Notes: generated from the letters alone by a model not told the origin. 58,743 nucleotides of DNA from AA29 sp041481445 (GCA_041481445.1 JBGPBV010000028.1:1-58743), one strand, 5' to 3'. Shown: positions 32,228-41,416, counted from the first letter of the stretch. Made by a program: numbers and translations.

Positions 32228-32940
32228 TGCCCGCGCGCTTCGCGGTATCCTCGCCGCGAGTGCTCTTCCAGGCCCGCGGCCTCCGCAAGCGCTATCGCCT
32301 CGGCGAGGTGACCATCGAAGCTCTGCGCGGCCTCGACCTCGACGTGGACCGGGGGGAGCTCGTCGTGATCGCCGGTCCTTCCGGGAGCGGCAAGACGAGC
32401 CTCCTGAACCTGCTGGGCGGGCTGGACGAGCCGGACGAGGGCAGCGTCCTCTTCGCGGGGGCGCCCCTCCGCTCTCTCACCGCCGCCGAGAGGACGCGGA
32501 TGAGGCGGCGGCAGCTCGGGTTCGTGTTCCAGGCCTTCAACCTGCTCCCCGTGCTCTCCGCCTTCGAGAACGTCGAGTACCCGCTCTGGATCGACGGCGT
32601 GCCGCGGGAAGAGCGGCGGCGCCGGGCCGAGGAGGCGCTGGCGGACGTGGGGCTCGGGGACCGCCTGCGGCATCGGCCGGACCAGCTCTCCGGCGGCGAG
32701 CGCCAGCGCGTCGCGCTCGCGCGCGCCCTCGTCCACGAGCCGCTGGCCGTCCTGGCCGACGAGCCCACCGCCAACCTCGACTCCCGCACCGCGGAGTCGA
32801 TCGTCGACCTGCTCGCGCGCGTGAACGCGGAGCGCGGGACCACGTTCCTCTTCGCCACCCACGATCCCGCCATCGTGGACCGTGCCCCCCGCACCATCCG
32901 GCTCGCCGACGGCCGGGTCGTGGACGGCGGCGCACGATGA
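32227..32940 (+). CDS. ABC transporter ATP-binding protein (LolD/MacB type)
   Basis: 237 residues, cytoplasmic ATPase of a lipoprotein-releasing or macrolide-type exporter. Walker A GPSGSGKTSLLN, Q-loop FVFQAFNLLPVLSAFENVEY, signature LSGGERQRVALARAL, Walker B VLADEPTANLD and H-loop FATHDP. The QAFNLLPxLxxxENVxxPL stretch is typical of the MacB/LolD/FtsE branch. Overlaps the upstream dehydratase and the downstream permease, so the transporter belongs to the same transcript. Confidence 0.95.
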   Translation: MPARFAVSSPRVLFQARGLRKRYRLGEVTIEALRGLDLDVDRGELVVIAGPSGSGKTSLLNLLGGLDEPDEGSVLFAGAPLRSLTAAERTRMRRRQLGFVFQAFNLLPVLSAFENVEYPLWIDGVPREERRRRAEEALADVGLGDRLRHRPDQLSGGERQRVALARALVHEPLAVLADEPTANLDSRTAESIVDLLARVNAERGTTFLFATHDPAIVDRAPRTIRLADGRVVDGGAR

Positions 32941-34175
32941 AGTTCGCCCTCATCGCGCTGCGCAACCTCGCGCGTCACCGGCGGCGCACGCTGCTGTCGA
33001 TGCTGGTGGTGGCGGCGGGGGCCATCGCGGTGATCCTGACCGCCGGCTTCGTCCGTTTCTCGTTCGAGGGCCTGCGGGAGGCGATCATCCACGGCGGGCT
33101 CGGCCATCTCGAGCTGACGCCGGCGAAGACGGCGGGACCCACGGGTCCCGACCGCGCGGCCCCGCCCGCCTTCGCGGACTGGGCGCGCGTGCGCGCGGCG
33201 GCGGAGGCCACGCCCCACGTCCTGGCCGCCGGCGCCGCCCTCTACCTCACCGGCGTGGCCTCGAAGGACGATCGCTCCGCCGCCTTCGTGGGCGTCGCCC
33301 TCGAGCCGGACCGCGAGCGGCGGATGAGCCTGGAGGTCAAGCTGCGCGGAGGCGCCAACCTCTCCGATTCCCCGCCCCCGGCGGGCGAGGACCAGGTCCT
33401 GCTCGGCGTCGGCCTGGCCCGGGCCCTGGGGGCCTCGCCCGGCGACGTGGTGACGGTGACCGCGATGACCGCGGACGGGACCCTCAACGCGCTCGACACG
33501 CGCGTGGCCGGCCTGGTCACGTCGGGCCTGCAGGAGCTGGACGCGCGCCTCCTCAAGACGCATCTCGCCACCGGCCAGCGCCTGCTCGGCACCGACCGCG
33601 TCTCGTCCATCGTGGTCGGCCTCGACGACACCGCGCGCACCGAGGAGGCGGGGGACGCGCTGGCCCGGCGGCTGCGCGACGGCTCCGCGGAGCCGCTCGT
33701 CATCACCGACTGGCGGGCGCGCGCTCCCTTCTACGGCCAGGTGCGCGCCCTCTACTCCGGCATCTTCTGGTTCCTGGGCGGGATCGTGTTCGTCCTGGTG
33801 TGCCTGGCCACGTCGAACACGCTGCTGATGTCGGTGATGGAGCGCGTGCGCGAGTTCGGGACCCTGCTCGCGATCGGCACCAGCCGGGGCCAGGTCGCGC
33901 TCATGGTCGTGCTCGAGGCCCTGTGGCTGGGGCTGGCCGGCGGGCTGGCCGGCGACGTGCTGGCCGCGCTCCTCGTGGCCGCCATCAACCGCGCGGGCAT
34001 CGAGATGCCGCCGCCCCCCGGCGCGGCCGCGGGATTCCCGCTGCAGCTCGCGGTGCGCCCGGCCGATTTCGTGGCCGTGGTCGGCCTGATGGTGCTGGTG
34101 CTGGCGGTGGCGTCGGTGCTGCCGGCCCTGCGGTCGGTGCGCCTGCGCATCGTGGACGCGCTCGGGCATGTGTGA
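32937..34175 (+). CDS. ABC transporter permease, FtsX/LolCE-MacB fold
   Basis: 412 residues: an N-terminal membrane helix (LRNLARHRRRTLLSMLVVAA), a periplasmic domain of about 220 residues, then three C-terminal helices (FWFLGGIVFVLVCLATSNTL, LIAIG-like TLLAIGTSRGQVALMV, and VAVVGLMVLVLAVASVLPAL). These mechanotransmission-type permeases extract lipids or push small molecules across the envelope. ATGA overlap with the ATPase gene and 8-bp overlap with the LolA-like gene, so the three form one export unit. Confidence 0.93.
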   Translation: MKFALIALRNLARHRRRTLLSMLVVAAGAIAVILTAGFVRFSFEGLREAIIHGGLGHLELTPAKTAGPTGPDRAAPPAFADWARVRAAAEATPHVLAAGAALYLTGVASKDDRSAAFVGVALEPDRERRMSLEVKLRGGANLSDSPPPAGEDQVLLGVGLARALGASPGDVVTVTAMTADGTLNALDTRVAGLVTSGLQELDARLLKTHLATGQRLLGTDRVSSIVVGLDDTARTEEAGDALARRLRDGSAEPLVITDWRARAPFYGQVRALYSGIFWFLGGIVFVLVCLATSNTLLMSVMERVREFGTLLAIGTSRGQVALMVVLEALWLGLAGGLAGDVLAALLVAAINRAGIEMPPPPGAAAGFPLQLAVRPADFVAVVGLMVLVLAVASVLPALRSVRLRIVDALGHV

Positions 34176-34899
34176 CGTCGTCCGTGTGTCCTGGGCCGTT
34201 GCCGTCACCGTGTCCCTGTCCGCCCCCGTCCGCCCGTCCGATCCCGCCCTCGACGATCTCCTCCGCCGCTCCGACCTCGGCGCCCTCGCGCCCTTCTCCT
34301 TCCGCAGCCGGATGCGCCTGACCGCGGGTGACAAGCCGCCGCTCGACATCGAGGTCTGGCGCAAGGGCGAATCGCGGACGCTCGTGCGGCTGCTCGGTCC
34401 CAGGGAACAGGGCAAGTACCTGCTGCGCCTGGGGAGCGACTTGTGGTTCCTGGCCCCGGGCGCGAAGAAGCCGGTGCGGCTCGGCCCCGCGTACCGGCTC
34501 CGCGGCAGCGCCACCCTCGACGACGTGCTCGGCCGGCAATACGCGCGCGACTATCGCGTGGAGGGGGCGGCCGACGAGGAAGGTGGCCTCGTCGCGCTCG
34601 ACCTCGTGGCCCGCGGTCCGGGCGTGGTGTACCCGGCCGTGCGCTACGTCGTCCGGCGCGCCACCTTCAAGCCGGTGCGGGCGGAGTACCGGCTGCCGAG
34701 CGGCAAGGTCGCCACCATCGTCGAGTTCGACCAGTGGAGCGCAGGCGAGCGGCCGTACGCCCGGCGGCTGCTCGTGCGGGATGCGCTGCACGGCGGGTCC
34801 ACCACGAGCGTGGACGTCCTCGAGGTCGAGGAGCGCCCCGTCCCCGACGGCCTGTTCGACCTGGCCGATCCAGCGGCGCGCCGGAGCCTGGAGCGCTGA
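34168..34899 (+). CDS. LolA-like outer membrane lipoprotein-sorting protein
   Basis: 243 residues with an N-terminal signal (about 1-24). It belongs to the COG2834-like periplasmic carriers: DIEVWRKGESRTLVRLLGPR, QGKYLLRLGSDLWFLAPGAK, and late strands VRAEYRLPSGKVATIVEFDQ. Such proteins have an open half-barrel for acyl chains. With the MacB/Lol-type transporter it would ferry a lipidated product to the outer membrane. Aryl-polyene clusters also carry a LolA-like gene. Confidence 0.87.
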   Translation: MCDVVRVSWAVAVTVSLSAPVRPSDPALDDLLRRSDLGALAPFSFRSRMRLTAGDKPPLDIEVWRKGESRTLVRLLGPREQGKYLLRLGSDLWFLAPGAKKPVRLGPAYRLRGSATLDDVLGRQYARDYRVEGAADEEGGLVALDLVARGPGVVYPAVRYVVRRATFKPVRAEYRLPSGKVATIVEFDQWSAGERPYARRLLVRDALHGGSTTSVDVLEVEERPVPDGLFDLADPAARRSLER

Positions 34900-34918
34900 C
34901 GCCGCCCGCCAGCGGCGC

Positions 34919-35899
34919 CTAGCTCCACAGCCGGCGGAAGCAGAACCACTGGTGCGGCGCGCGGCGGATGGCCCACTCGATCTCCGCGGCCAGCCGATCC
35001 ACGGCGGGGGCGACGTCCGCGTCGCGGTCGGCCGTCCGCGCCACCGTGATCGGCGGGCGCACGACCACGCGATACACGTCCGGGCCCTCGCGAAAGCTGA
35101 AGACGGGGAGCAGGGCGGCTCCCGTCGCCCGCGCCAGGGCCTGCGGTCCCACGGGCAGGGACAGCGGGCGGCCGAAGAGCTGCGCGGTGTGCGTGCGCCC
35201 CCCAATGCGCGGGCGGTCGCCCTGGAGGGCGACCATCTCGCCGCGGCGGAGGGCTTCGGCCAGGGCGATCCCGAGCCGCGGGTCGTCGGTCGCGAAGTGC
35301 GTGGTGACGCCGGTCGGCGTCGCCGTGCGCAGGAGCTCCTCGGTGAACCGCTGGGCCTCCGGGTCCAGCTCCTGTTCGCGGACGACGTGCACCGGCCGCT
35401 TCAGGCCGTGGGAGGCCAGGTGGGACGAGAGCTCCCACTGCCCGATGTGGGCGGTCACGAAGACGACTCCCCGCGAGAGATCGGAGGGCACGTGCTCGAG
35501 GCCCTCCACCTCGACGCGCAGATGGCCGGGGGCCAGCATCTCCTGGTAGCGCGCGCAGAAGCACCACGAGAAGTCCACGATCGTGCGATGGATCCGTCTC
35601 TGCCTCGCCCAGAAGCCGCAGGGCCCGAGCACGGCCTCGAGGTTGGAGGCGATGGCGTCGCGGATGTTCCGGAGGACGAGGAAGAAGAACGCCCCGAACA
35701 GCGCGACGAACAAGGGCAGCGTCTCCCGCCGGAGGATCCCCTTCCGTATCGCCCAGTAGGGGAACCGGTACCAGAAGACGCCGGTGACGTGGAGGGGTCC
35801 CAGGAGGCGCCGCACGCGGCCCCGCACGGGCGCTTGCGGAGGGGGCGCCCCCGGCGCGGCGGAGGATTCGCGCACGTCGGGACGAGCGGCCGACGTCAC
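34919..35899 (-). CDS. Lysophospholipid acyltransferase family protein (LpxL/HtrB-like)
   Basis: 326 residues with one membrane helix near TLPLFVALFGAFFFLVLRNI. Catalytic H-x4-E in VTAHIGQWELSSHLASHGL, substrate blocks LALQGD-like EMVALQGDRPRIGGR and LPVGPQALARATGAALLPVF. This LPLAT branch acylates lipid A or, in aryl-polyene and flexirubin clusters, esterifies the product. The GTG start overlaps the ketoreductase stop (GTGA), so it is the last gene of the leftward polyketide operon. Confidence 0.88.
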   Translation of the reverse strand: MTSAARPDVRESSAAPGAPPPQAPVRGRVRRLLGPLHVTGVFWYRFPYWAIRKGILRRETLPLFVALFGAFFFLVLRNIRDAIASNLEAVLGPCGFWARQRRIHRTIVDFSWCFCARYQEMLAPGHLRVEVEGLEHVPSDLSRGVVFVTAHIGQWELSSHLASHGLKRPVHVVREQELDPEAQRFTEELLRTATPTGVTTHFATDDPRLGIALAEALRRGEMVALQGDRPRIGGRTHTAQLFGRPLSLPVGPQALARATGAALLPVFSFREGPDVYRVVVRPPITVARTADRDADVAPAVDRLAAEIEWAIRRAPHQWFCFRRLWS

Positions 35900-36636
35900 G
35901 CGGAGGCCCCGGCGTCGACGGAGATCACCTGGCCGGTGATGGCGGCGGCGCGGTCGGAGAGGAGGAAGCTCACCGTCTGCGCCACGTCGCCCGGCGCGGT
36001 GCCGGGGGGCAGGCACTCCGTGTCGCGCAGCTTGGCCACCATCGCCGGGGGCAGGTCCGCGGTGGCCTCGGTCGCCACGAAGCCCGGCACCACGACGTTG
36101 ACGCGCACCCCCTTGCGCCCGACCTCGCGGGCCAGCGACCGCGTGAGGCCGAAGAGGCCCGCCTTCGAGGCCGCGTACGCCGACTGCCCCGGCAGCCCCG
36201 CCAGCGCGCTGCGCGAGGACACGTTGACGATCGCGCCGCGACGGCGGAACACCATCCCCGGCAGCACGGCGCGACAGCAGCGGAAGGCCCCGCCGAGGTT
36301 GACGTCCACGACCTCGTCCCAGGCCGCATCCGAGGTCATGGCCAGGATGGCTTCGCGACGGACGGCGGCGTTGTTGACGAGCCCGGACACGGGGCCCAGC
36401 TCGCGCTCGACCTCCGCCACCAGGGCCGCCGGCCGCGCGCGGTCGCGCAGGTCGAGCGGGAACGGCCGCGCGCCCGTCTCGCCCGCGGCCGCGCGCGCCG
36501 CCGCTTCGTCCGTGTTCCAGGTGAAGGCCACCGCCCATCCGTCCGCCACCAGGGCCCGGACGATCGCGTGGCCGATGCCGCGCGCGCCTCCGGTCACGAG
36601 CGCGACCGGGCGGGGGTCCGGCCCGGTCGCGGTCAC
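35896..36636 (-). CDS. 3-oxoacyl-ACP reductase (FabG-type SDR)
   Basis: 246 residues, NADPH-dependent reductase of the beta-keto group. Cofactor motif VTGGARGIG, NNA in LVNNAAVRR, catalytic Ser in VNVSSRSALAG, Tyr-x3-Lys in SAYAASKAGLFG, then VPGFVATEATADLP. The GTG start overlaps the stop of the GT2 gene; both neighbours are coupled by GTGA. In this context it equals ApeQ of aryl-polyene systems. Confidence 0.93.
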   Translation of the reverse strand: MTATGPDPRPVALVTGGARGIGHAIVRALVADGWAVAFTWNTDEAAARAAAGETGARPFPLDLRDRARPAALVAEVERELGPVSGLVNNAAVRREAILAMTSDAAWDEVVDVNLGGAFRCCRAVLPGMVFRRRGAIVNVSSRSALAGLPGQSAYAASKAGLFGLTRSLAREVGRKGVRVNVVVPGFVATEATADLPPAMVAKLRDTECLPPGTAPGDVAQTVSFLLSDRAAAITGQVISVDAGASA

Positions 36637-37337
36637 GACGCTCCGCCTCGCGGGGTCGAGCCGGCGGCGGCGTCCAGGCGCGCGCGCATCACGCCGCGCG
36701 CGATGCGGAGGCTGTCCACGAGCGGCCGGAAGTGGCTGGTCGTCCGCCCGTCCGCGAACCCGAGCCGCACCGGCACCGCCACGATCACGAGCCCGAGGCG
36801 GGCCGCGCGCACCACCACCGCGCTCTCCGCCTCGAAGCGCGACTCCGGGAAGCCCGTGGCCTCCAGGAGCCGCCGGGTGTAGAGACGGAAGCCCGTCTGC
36901 ACGTCGGCGAGCGGCCGGCCCGCCGCCCAGGAGATCGCCCAGGACGAGAGGCGATTGGCCACGCGCCGCCGGCGCACCATCTCGCCGAAGAGATGGTCGC
37001 GCGTCCCCAGCACGAGGTCGGCCCCCGCGCGCGCGGCCTCGATCAGCTTCGGGATCTCCTCGGGCAGGTGCTGCCCGTCGGCGTCGAGCGTGACCACGGC
37101 GGCCCGACCCCGCTCGAAGAGGGCTCGGAACGCCGTGCCCAGGGCCGCGCCCTTGCCGCGGTTGGCGGGGTGCGAGATCACTTCCGCGCCCGCGGCGCGC
37201 GCGGCGGCGGCGGTGCCGTCGGAGGAGCCGTCGTCGACGACGAGGACCTCGCCCAGCACCTGGCGCGTGCGGCGCACCACCTCGCCCACGGAGGCCGCGG
37301 CCTGGAAGGCGGGGATGGCCGCCGCCAGCTCCCTCAC
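36633..37337 (-). CDS. Glycosyltransferase family 2 (dolichyl-phosphate-type)
   Basis: 234 residues, single GT-A domain without obvious membrane helices. VLVVDDGSSDGTAAAARAAG, HPANRGKGAALGTAFRALF, metal-binding TLDADGQHLPEEI, and TGFRLYTRRLLEATGFPESR. It would move a nucleotide-sugar unit to a lipid or hydroxyl acceptor. In aryl-polyene clusters a GT2 is often fused to an acyltransferase (ApeJ); here the two are separate genes flanking the ketoreductase. GTG start overlaps the stop of the chain-length-factor gene. Confidence 0.9.
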   Translation of the reverse strand: MRELAAAIPAFQAAASVGEVVRRTRQVLGEVLVVDDGSSDGTAAAARAAGAEVISHPANRGKGAALGTAFRALFERGRAAVVTLDADGQHLPEEIPKLIEAARAGADLVLGTRDHLFGEMVRRRRVANRLSSWAISWAAGRPLADVQTGFRLYTRRLLEATGFPESRFEAESAVVVRAARLGLVIVAVPVRLGFADGRTTSHFRPLVDSLRIARGVMRARLDAAAGSTPRGGAS

Positions 37338-38554
37338 GGCCGCTCCAGCACGACCCAGGCCGCCGCCCCCCCGCCCGCGAGCCCGCTCACGAGCACGCGT
37401 CGCGGCCCGCCCAGGGGCCCGCCCGCGTGGGGAACGACGCGCAGGTCGGGATCGAAGACCTCGAAGCCGGGGGTGGGCCCGAACTCCGCGCCCGTGGCGG
37501 CGAGCACGGCCGCGGCCAGCTGCCCGCCGCCGTACTCTCCGACCACGGCCTTGGGCGCGAGCACGGGCGGCAGCGGGTCGTCTCCCCAGGCCGCGTGCAG
37601 GGTGTGCGCCTCCAATCGATCGCCGGCCACCGAGCCCGAGGCCCCGGAGACCACGAGGTCGAGCTCGCGCGGCGACAGCCCGGCCCGGTCGAGCATCCGC
37701 CGCAGCGCCCGGGCGAGGGGCTCGTGTCCGCGGCCCCACGACACGCGCGAGGCGGTGGGGTCGAAGCCGCTGCCCCAGGCCCTCACCCGGGCCAGGACCG
37801 GTGCCTCCCGCGCGCGGGCGGCGGCCTGGTCCTCCACCACGAGCACCGCCGCGCCCTCGCCCACGAGGAAGCCCGAGCGCCGCCGGTCGAACGGGCGCGC
37901 CCGCTCGCCGCCCTCCGCCGAGGGGCGGCTCAGCGCCTGGTAGCGGTCGAGCACGGCGTGCACCAGGGGAGTCGTCTCGTCCACGGCGCCGGCCAGCGCG
38001 CGCGTCACCGTGCCCGCGGCGACGTCGGACGCGGCCCGGCCCAGCGCGATCAAGGCTCCCGCCTCCCGTTGGGTCACCGTGATGTTCGGGCCGCGCGCCT
38101 GGCAGGCGATCGCGACCTGCGCCGCCGGCGCGTTGGCCACGCATTCGGTGAAGAGGAACGGCGAGGCGGACTCCGGCCCCTCGGCCAGGATGGTGCGGAG
38201 GAGCCGCTCGGTGAAGGAGGCGGGCCCGAACGCGGTGGCGAGGACCACTTCCGTGAGGCCGTCCTCCGCGGCGGGCGTGCTCGGGCCGGCCTCCTCGAGC
38301 GCCATCCGTGCCGCCGCCACCGCCAGCTTCGAGGGCGGGCTCATGCGTCGGCCCGCCGAAGGGGGAACCCAGGCCGCGAGGTCCGCGCCCGCGGCCAGCG
38401 CCGCCGTCCGCGCGCTCTCGGGCAGGTGGTAGCCGCCGGAGCGGTCGACCTCGGACACGGTCGCGTGCGACGTCCGCAGGGCCTCGGCCAGCGCGGCGCG
38501 GCCGCATCCGAAGCTGCCGACCGCGCCCACTCCGGTCACGACCGCCACCGTCAT
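37334..38554 (-). CDS. Ketosynthase-like chain-length factor (no catalytic His)
   Basis: 406 residues, thiolase fold paralogous to the next ketosynthase. Cys138 is retained (LFTECVANAPAAQVAI), but both catalytic His are gone: the NAHGTGT region reads VVSGASGSVAGD and the KxxxGH region reads APKAVVGEYGGGQL. This is the pattern of chain-length factors in type II polyketide and aryl-polyene systems, which dimerise with an active ketosynthase and set product length. ATG chosen; a GTG 6 nt earlier overlaps the ketosynthase stop and is also possible. Confidence 0.85.
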   Translation of the reverse strand: MTVAVVTGVGAVGSFGCGRAALAEALRTSHATVSEVDRSGGYHLPESARTAALAAGADLAAWVPPSAGRRMSPPSKLAVAAARMALEEAGPSTPAAEDGLTEVVLATAFGPASFTERLLRTILAEGPESASPFLFTECVANAPAAQVAIACQARGPNITVTQREAGALIALGRAASDVAAGTVTRALAGAVDETTPLVHAVLDRYQALSRPSAEGGERARPFDRRRSGFLVGEGAAVLVVEDQAAARAREAPVLARVRAWGSGFDPTASRVSWGRGHEPLARALRRMLDRAGLSPRELDLVVSGASGSVAGDRLEAHTLHAAWGDDPLPPVLAPKAVVGEYGGGQLAAAVLAATGAEFGPTPGFEVFDPDLRVVPHAGGPLGGPRRVLVSGLAGGGAAAWVVLERP

Positions 38555-38556
38555 CG

Positions 38557-39789
38557 TCACTCCTCGCGGGTGAGGACGAGGGCGACGTTGCAGCCGCCGA
38601 AGGCGAGGCTGGTCGACAGGGCGGCGCGTGCCTGGGGCACGGCCAGCGGCGTCTCGAGCACGAGGCGGGCGTGGATCTCGGGATCGACCCGCCCGCCCCC
38701 CGGCGTGGGATGGACCTCGCGATCGCAGAGCCCCAGGACGGTGGCCACCGCCTCCAGCGCCCCCGAGGAGCCGAGCAGGTGACCCACCACGCCCTTGGTC
38801 GACGTCAGCGGGACCTCGCGCGCCCGCGGGCCCAGCGCGCTCTCGAGCCCGGCGAACTCCGCGACGTCGTTGAGGGGAGTGCCCGTCCCGTGGGCGTTGA
38901 CGAAGTCGATCGCGCCGGGTCCTTTCCCCGCGTCGGCCAGGGCCCGGGTGACGGCGAGGGCGGCGCCCGCGCCCTGCGGGTGCGGGGCCGTCATGTGGCT
39001 GGCGTCGCAGGACCCCCCCGCGCCGGCGAGCTCGGCCAGGGAGACGGCGCCGCGCGCCCGCGCGTGGTCGAGCGACTCCAGGACGAGCACCCCCGCGCCC
39101 TCGCCGATCGACAGGCCCGCGCGGTCCTCCCGGAACGGACGGCACGGCGCCTCGTCGACGGCGCGCAGGGAGTTGAAGCCGGCGTAGGTGATCTCGCACA
39201 GCGAGTCGGAGCCGCCGGCCACGGCGAGGTCGACCTCGCCGGACCGGATGGCGGCGAGGGCGGCTTCCAGGGCGAGCGCTCCCGACGCGCAGGCCGACGA
39301 GAGCGTCTGCACGGGGCCGGTCACGGCCAGGTCGCGCGCGACCGCGTCGCCGGGACCGTTGATCTCCTGGGAGGCCATCCAGCGCAGGGGCGGGCGAGGT
39401 CCCGGGGGGAGGAGCCGGGCGAAGTAGCGCTCGCTCTCGAGGAGGCCGCCGGTGCTGCTCGCGAAGAACACCCCGGCCGCGCGCTCGCCCAGCGGCGCGG
39501 CCAGGCCGGACTGTCCGAGCGCTTCCCGCGCCGCGAACACCGCGAAGCGGTCGGCCAGGCTCAGGCGCTCCCAGCGCGGGCCGCGCACGAACCAGGGCGG
39601 CGGCCCCGGCGGCGCCTCGGCCGCGACGTGCGTGCGGTGCCGCCGGTGGTCGAAGCGCTGGAAGGGGCCGATGGCGGTGCGGCCGGACCTCAGTCCCGCC
39701 CGCAGGGCGGCCACGCCCCAACCGCAGGCGCTGACCGCTCCCAGCCCGGTGACGACGGCACGGCGGCGATCGCGCGCCTCACTGGCCAT
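38557..39789 (-). CDS. Beta-ketoacyl-ACP synthase (FabF-like)
   Basis: 410 residues. Complete Cys-His-His triad: Cys167 in LSSACASGALAL, His300 in VNAHGTGTPLND and His337 in TKGVVGHLLGSSG. It condenses malonyl-ACP with the growing chain. Overlaps the ACP gene by 11 bp upstream and is followed within a few bases by the chain-length factor, as in type II PKS and aryl-polyene operons. Length normal for FabF. Confidence 0.94.
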   Translation of the reverse strand: MASEARDRRRAVVTGLGAVSACGWGVAALRAGLRSGRTAIGPFQRFDHRRHRTHVAAEAPPGPPPWFVRGPRWERLSLADRFAVFAAREALGQSGLAAPLGERAAGVFFASSTGGLLESERYFARLLPPGPRPPLRWMASQEINGPGDAVARDLAVTGPVQTLSSACASGALALEAALAAIRSGEVDLAVAGGSDSLCEITYAGFNSLRAVDEAPCRPFREDRAGLSIGEGAGVLVLESLDHARARGAVSLAELAGAGGSCDASHMTAPHPQGAGAALAVTRALADAGKGPGAIDFVNAHGTGTPLNDVAEFAGLESALGPRAREVPLTSTKGVVGHLLGSSGALEAVATVLGLCDREVHPTPGGGRVDPEIHARLVLETPLAVPQARAALSTSLAFGGCNVALVLTREE

Positions 39790-40072
39790 CTGCGGGGTGG
39801 GCCTTCGACTCCGAGAGCCGGCGCTCGACGAACCCGGCCAGGCTGGCCAGGGAGCCGAATACGCTCCGGTCCACCTCGTGGCTGGCGATGCTGATGCCGT
39901 ACTCCTTCTCGAGAGCCACCACCAGCTCGAGGGCGTCCACGGAATCGAGCCCGAGGCCCGACCCGAACAGCGGCTCGTCGTCCGCGATCCGCTCGGGGGT
40001 CAGGCCGTCGAGGTTCAGCGTCGTGACGATGAGCTTCTTGAGCTTGGTGCGGATCACATCTTGCTGCGCCAT
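39779..40072 (-). CDS. Acyl carrier protein
   Basis: 97 residues, acidic. The phosphopantetheine Ser44 is in GLGLDSVDALELVVALEKEY, with an N-terminal helix IRTKLKKLIVTTLNLDGLTP. The motif DSVD and the location beside ketosynthase and chain-length factor mark it as the dedicated carrier of this pathway rather than the housekeeping AcpP. It overlaps the ketosynthase gene. No phosphopantetheinyl transferase is in the window. Confidence 0.93.
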   Translation of the reverse strand: MAQQDVIRTKLKKLIVTTLNLDGLTPERIADDEPLFGSGLGLDSVDALELVVALEKEYGISIASHEVDRSVFGSLASLAGFVERRLSESKAHPADGQ

Positions 40073-40090
40073 GCTTCCAGGGTCCCTCCG

Positions 40091-41416
40091 CTAACGCTGG
40101 GCCGGGGCCGGCCGCTCGGGGGCGGCGGGGAGAACCGGGCCCGACCAGGCGCGCGCGCGCGGTGACCGCGGCGCGATGGGGAGCACGCGCTGCAGGGCCA
40201 CCAGGCCGAAGAACAGGGCCAGGCGGAGCCGCGTGCCTCGCGAGGGCCGCCAGTTCCCGGCCAACACGGACAGGACGGCCTCGTAGATCCCGAAGCGGCT
40301 CGAGCGCGTGAAGAACAGATCGCGAAAGGAGGGATCGTAGAACCCGACGGCGAAGCGGCGGAAGTGGCGGTAGCGCCGCTCCAGGGCGCGCTCGTAGGCG
40401 GCGAAGCGCGGGCGAGAGAGGTCGCCCGCGGCCAGGCCGGCGCTGAGCGCCTCCGCCGCTTCCAGTCCCGACTGCATGGCCAGGAGCACCCCCGTCGAGA
40501 AGATCGGGTCCAGGAAGCCCCCGGCGTCGCCCACGAGCACCCACCGGTCGCCCGCCTGCTGGGTGTGCAGGTACGAGTAGTCGGCGTCGAAGCGGCCGGG
40601 GGAGACCCGGCGCGCCTCGCTCACGAGGGCGGCCGCGGCCGGCGTCTCGTCGAGGTAGTGCTGGAGGCTCTCCTCGGCCGTGGGCTTAGAGGCGGCGGCG
40701 TGGACGGACTTCGGGATCACCGCCCCCACGCTCGTGATCGTGGGCGTGATCGGGATGAACCAGAACCAGCCGCGGTCGGGGCGTGTCACCATCTGGATGT
40801 CGCCGGCCCGCCGTCCCTCCGGCCGCCTCACGCCCTCGAACTGCGCGTGCACGGCCACGTTGCGCAGCACGGGATCGACCACGCGCTTGCCGAAGCGCTT
40901 GGCCAGGAACCCCGCGCGCCCGGAGGCGTCCACCACCGCCCGCACGCGCACGGTGCGGGTCAGGCCCCGGGCGTCGACGTAGTTCAGGGTCGCGCCGTCG
41001 TCGTCGAAGATCGCGTCCAGCGCGCGCGTGCCCTGCCGTACCTCCGCTCCGCTGCGCTGCGCGTGCCGCAGCAGCACCTCGTCGAAGCGGTCGCGCGGGA
41101 CCTGCCAGGTCTGCGGCCGCGGCGTCTCCAGAGCGCGCGAGAAGTCCGCGTACTGGGAGGCGGTCCCGTCGTGCGAGGTGAAGCTCGCCCCCCATTTCGG
41201 GACGAACCCGGCCTCGGCGACGAGGTCCTCGCAGCCGAGGGCGCGGAAGACCTCGTCGCTCCAGGGGAGCTGGCTCTCCCCGATGTGGAAGCGGGGAAAG
41301 GTGTCCCGCTCCAGGAGCAGGACGCGGTGGCCCTTGCGCGCGAGCTGCGCGGCGGCGGCCGATCCTCCCGGCCCTCCGCCGATGACGGCGACGTCGTGAT
41401 CCCAGCCTCGAGTCAT
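40091..41416 (-). CDS. Flavin-dependent halogenase-like FAD oxidoreductase
   Basis: 441 residues. Rossmann dinucleotide motif AVIGGGPGGSAAAAQLARKG, then FHIGESQLP, the WxWxIP-type motif in GWFWFIPIT and the Fx-Px-Sx-G motif in GGFLDPIFSTGVLLA, all typical of flavin-dependent halogenases, though geranylgeranyl-reductase-like enzymes share some. It heads the leftward operon. Xanthomonadins, the aryl polyenes of Xanthomonas, are brominated, so halogenation or hydroxylation of the aryl head is plausible. Residue preference cannot be judged here. Confidence 0.85.
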   Translation of the reverse strand: MTRGWDHDVAVIGGGPGGSAAAAQLARKGHRVLLLERDTFPRFHIGESQLPWSDEVFRALGCEDLVAEAGFVPKWGASFTSHDGTASQYADFSRALETPRPQTWQVPRDRFDEVLLRHAQRSGAEVRQGTRALDAIFDDDGATLNYVDARGLTRTVRVRAVVDASGRAGFLAKRFGKRVVDPVLRNVAVHAQFEGVRRPEGRRAGDIQMVTRPDRGWFWFIPITPTITSVGAVIPKSVHAAASKPTAEESLQHYLDETPAAAALVSEARRVSPGRFDADYSYLHTQQAGDRWVLVGDAGGFLDPIFSTGVLLAMQSGLEAAEALSAGLAAGDLSRPRFAAYERALERRYRHFRRFAVGFYDPSFRDLFFTRSSRFGIYEAVLSVLAGNWRPSRGTRLRLALFFGLVALQRVLPIAPRSPRARAWSGPVLPAAPERPAPAQR

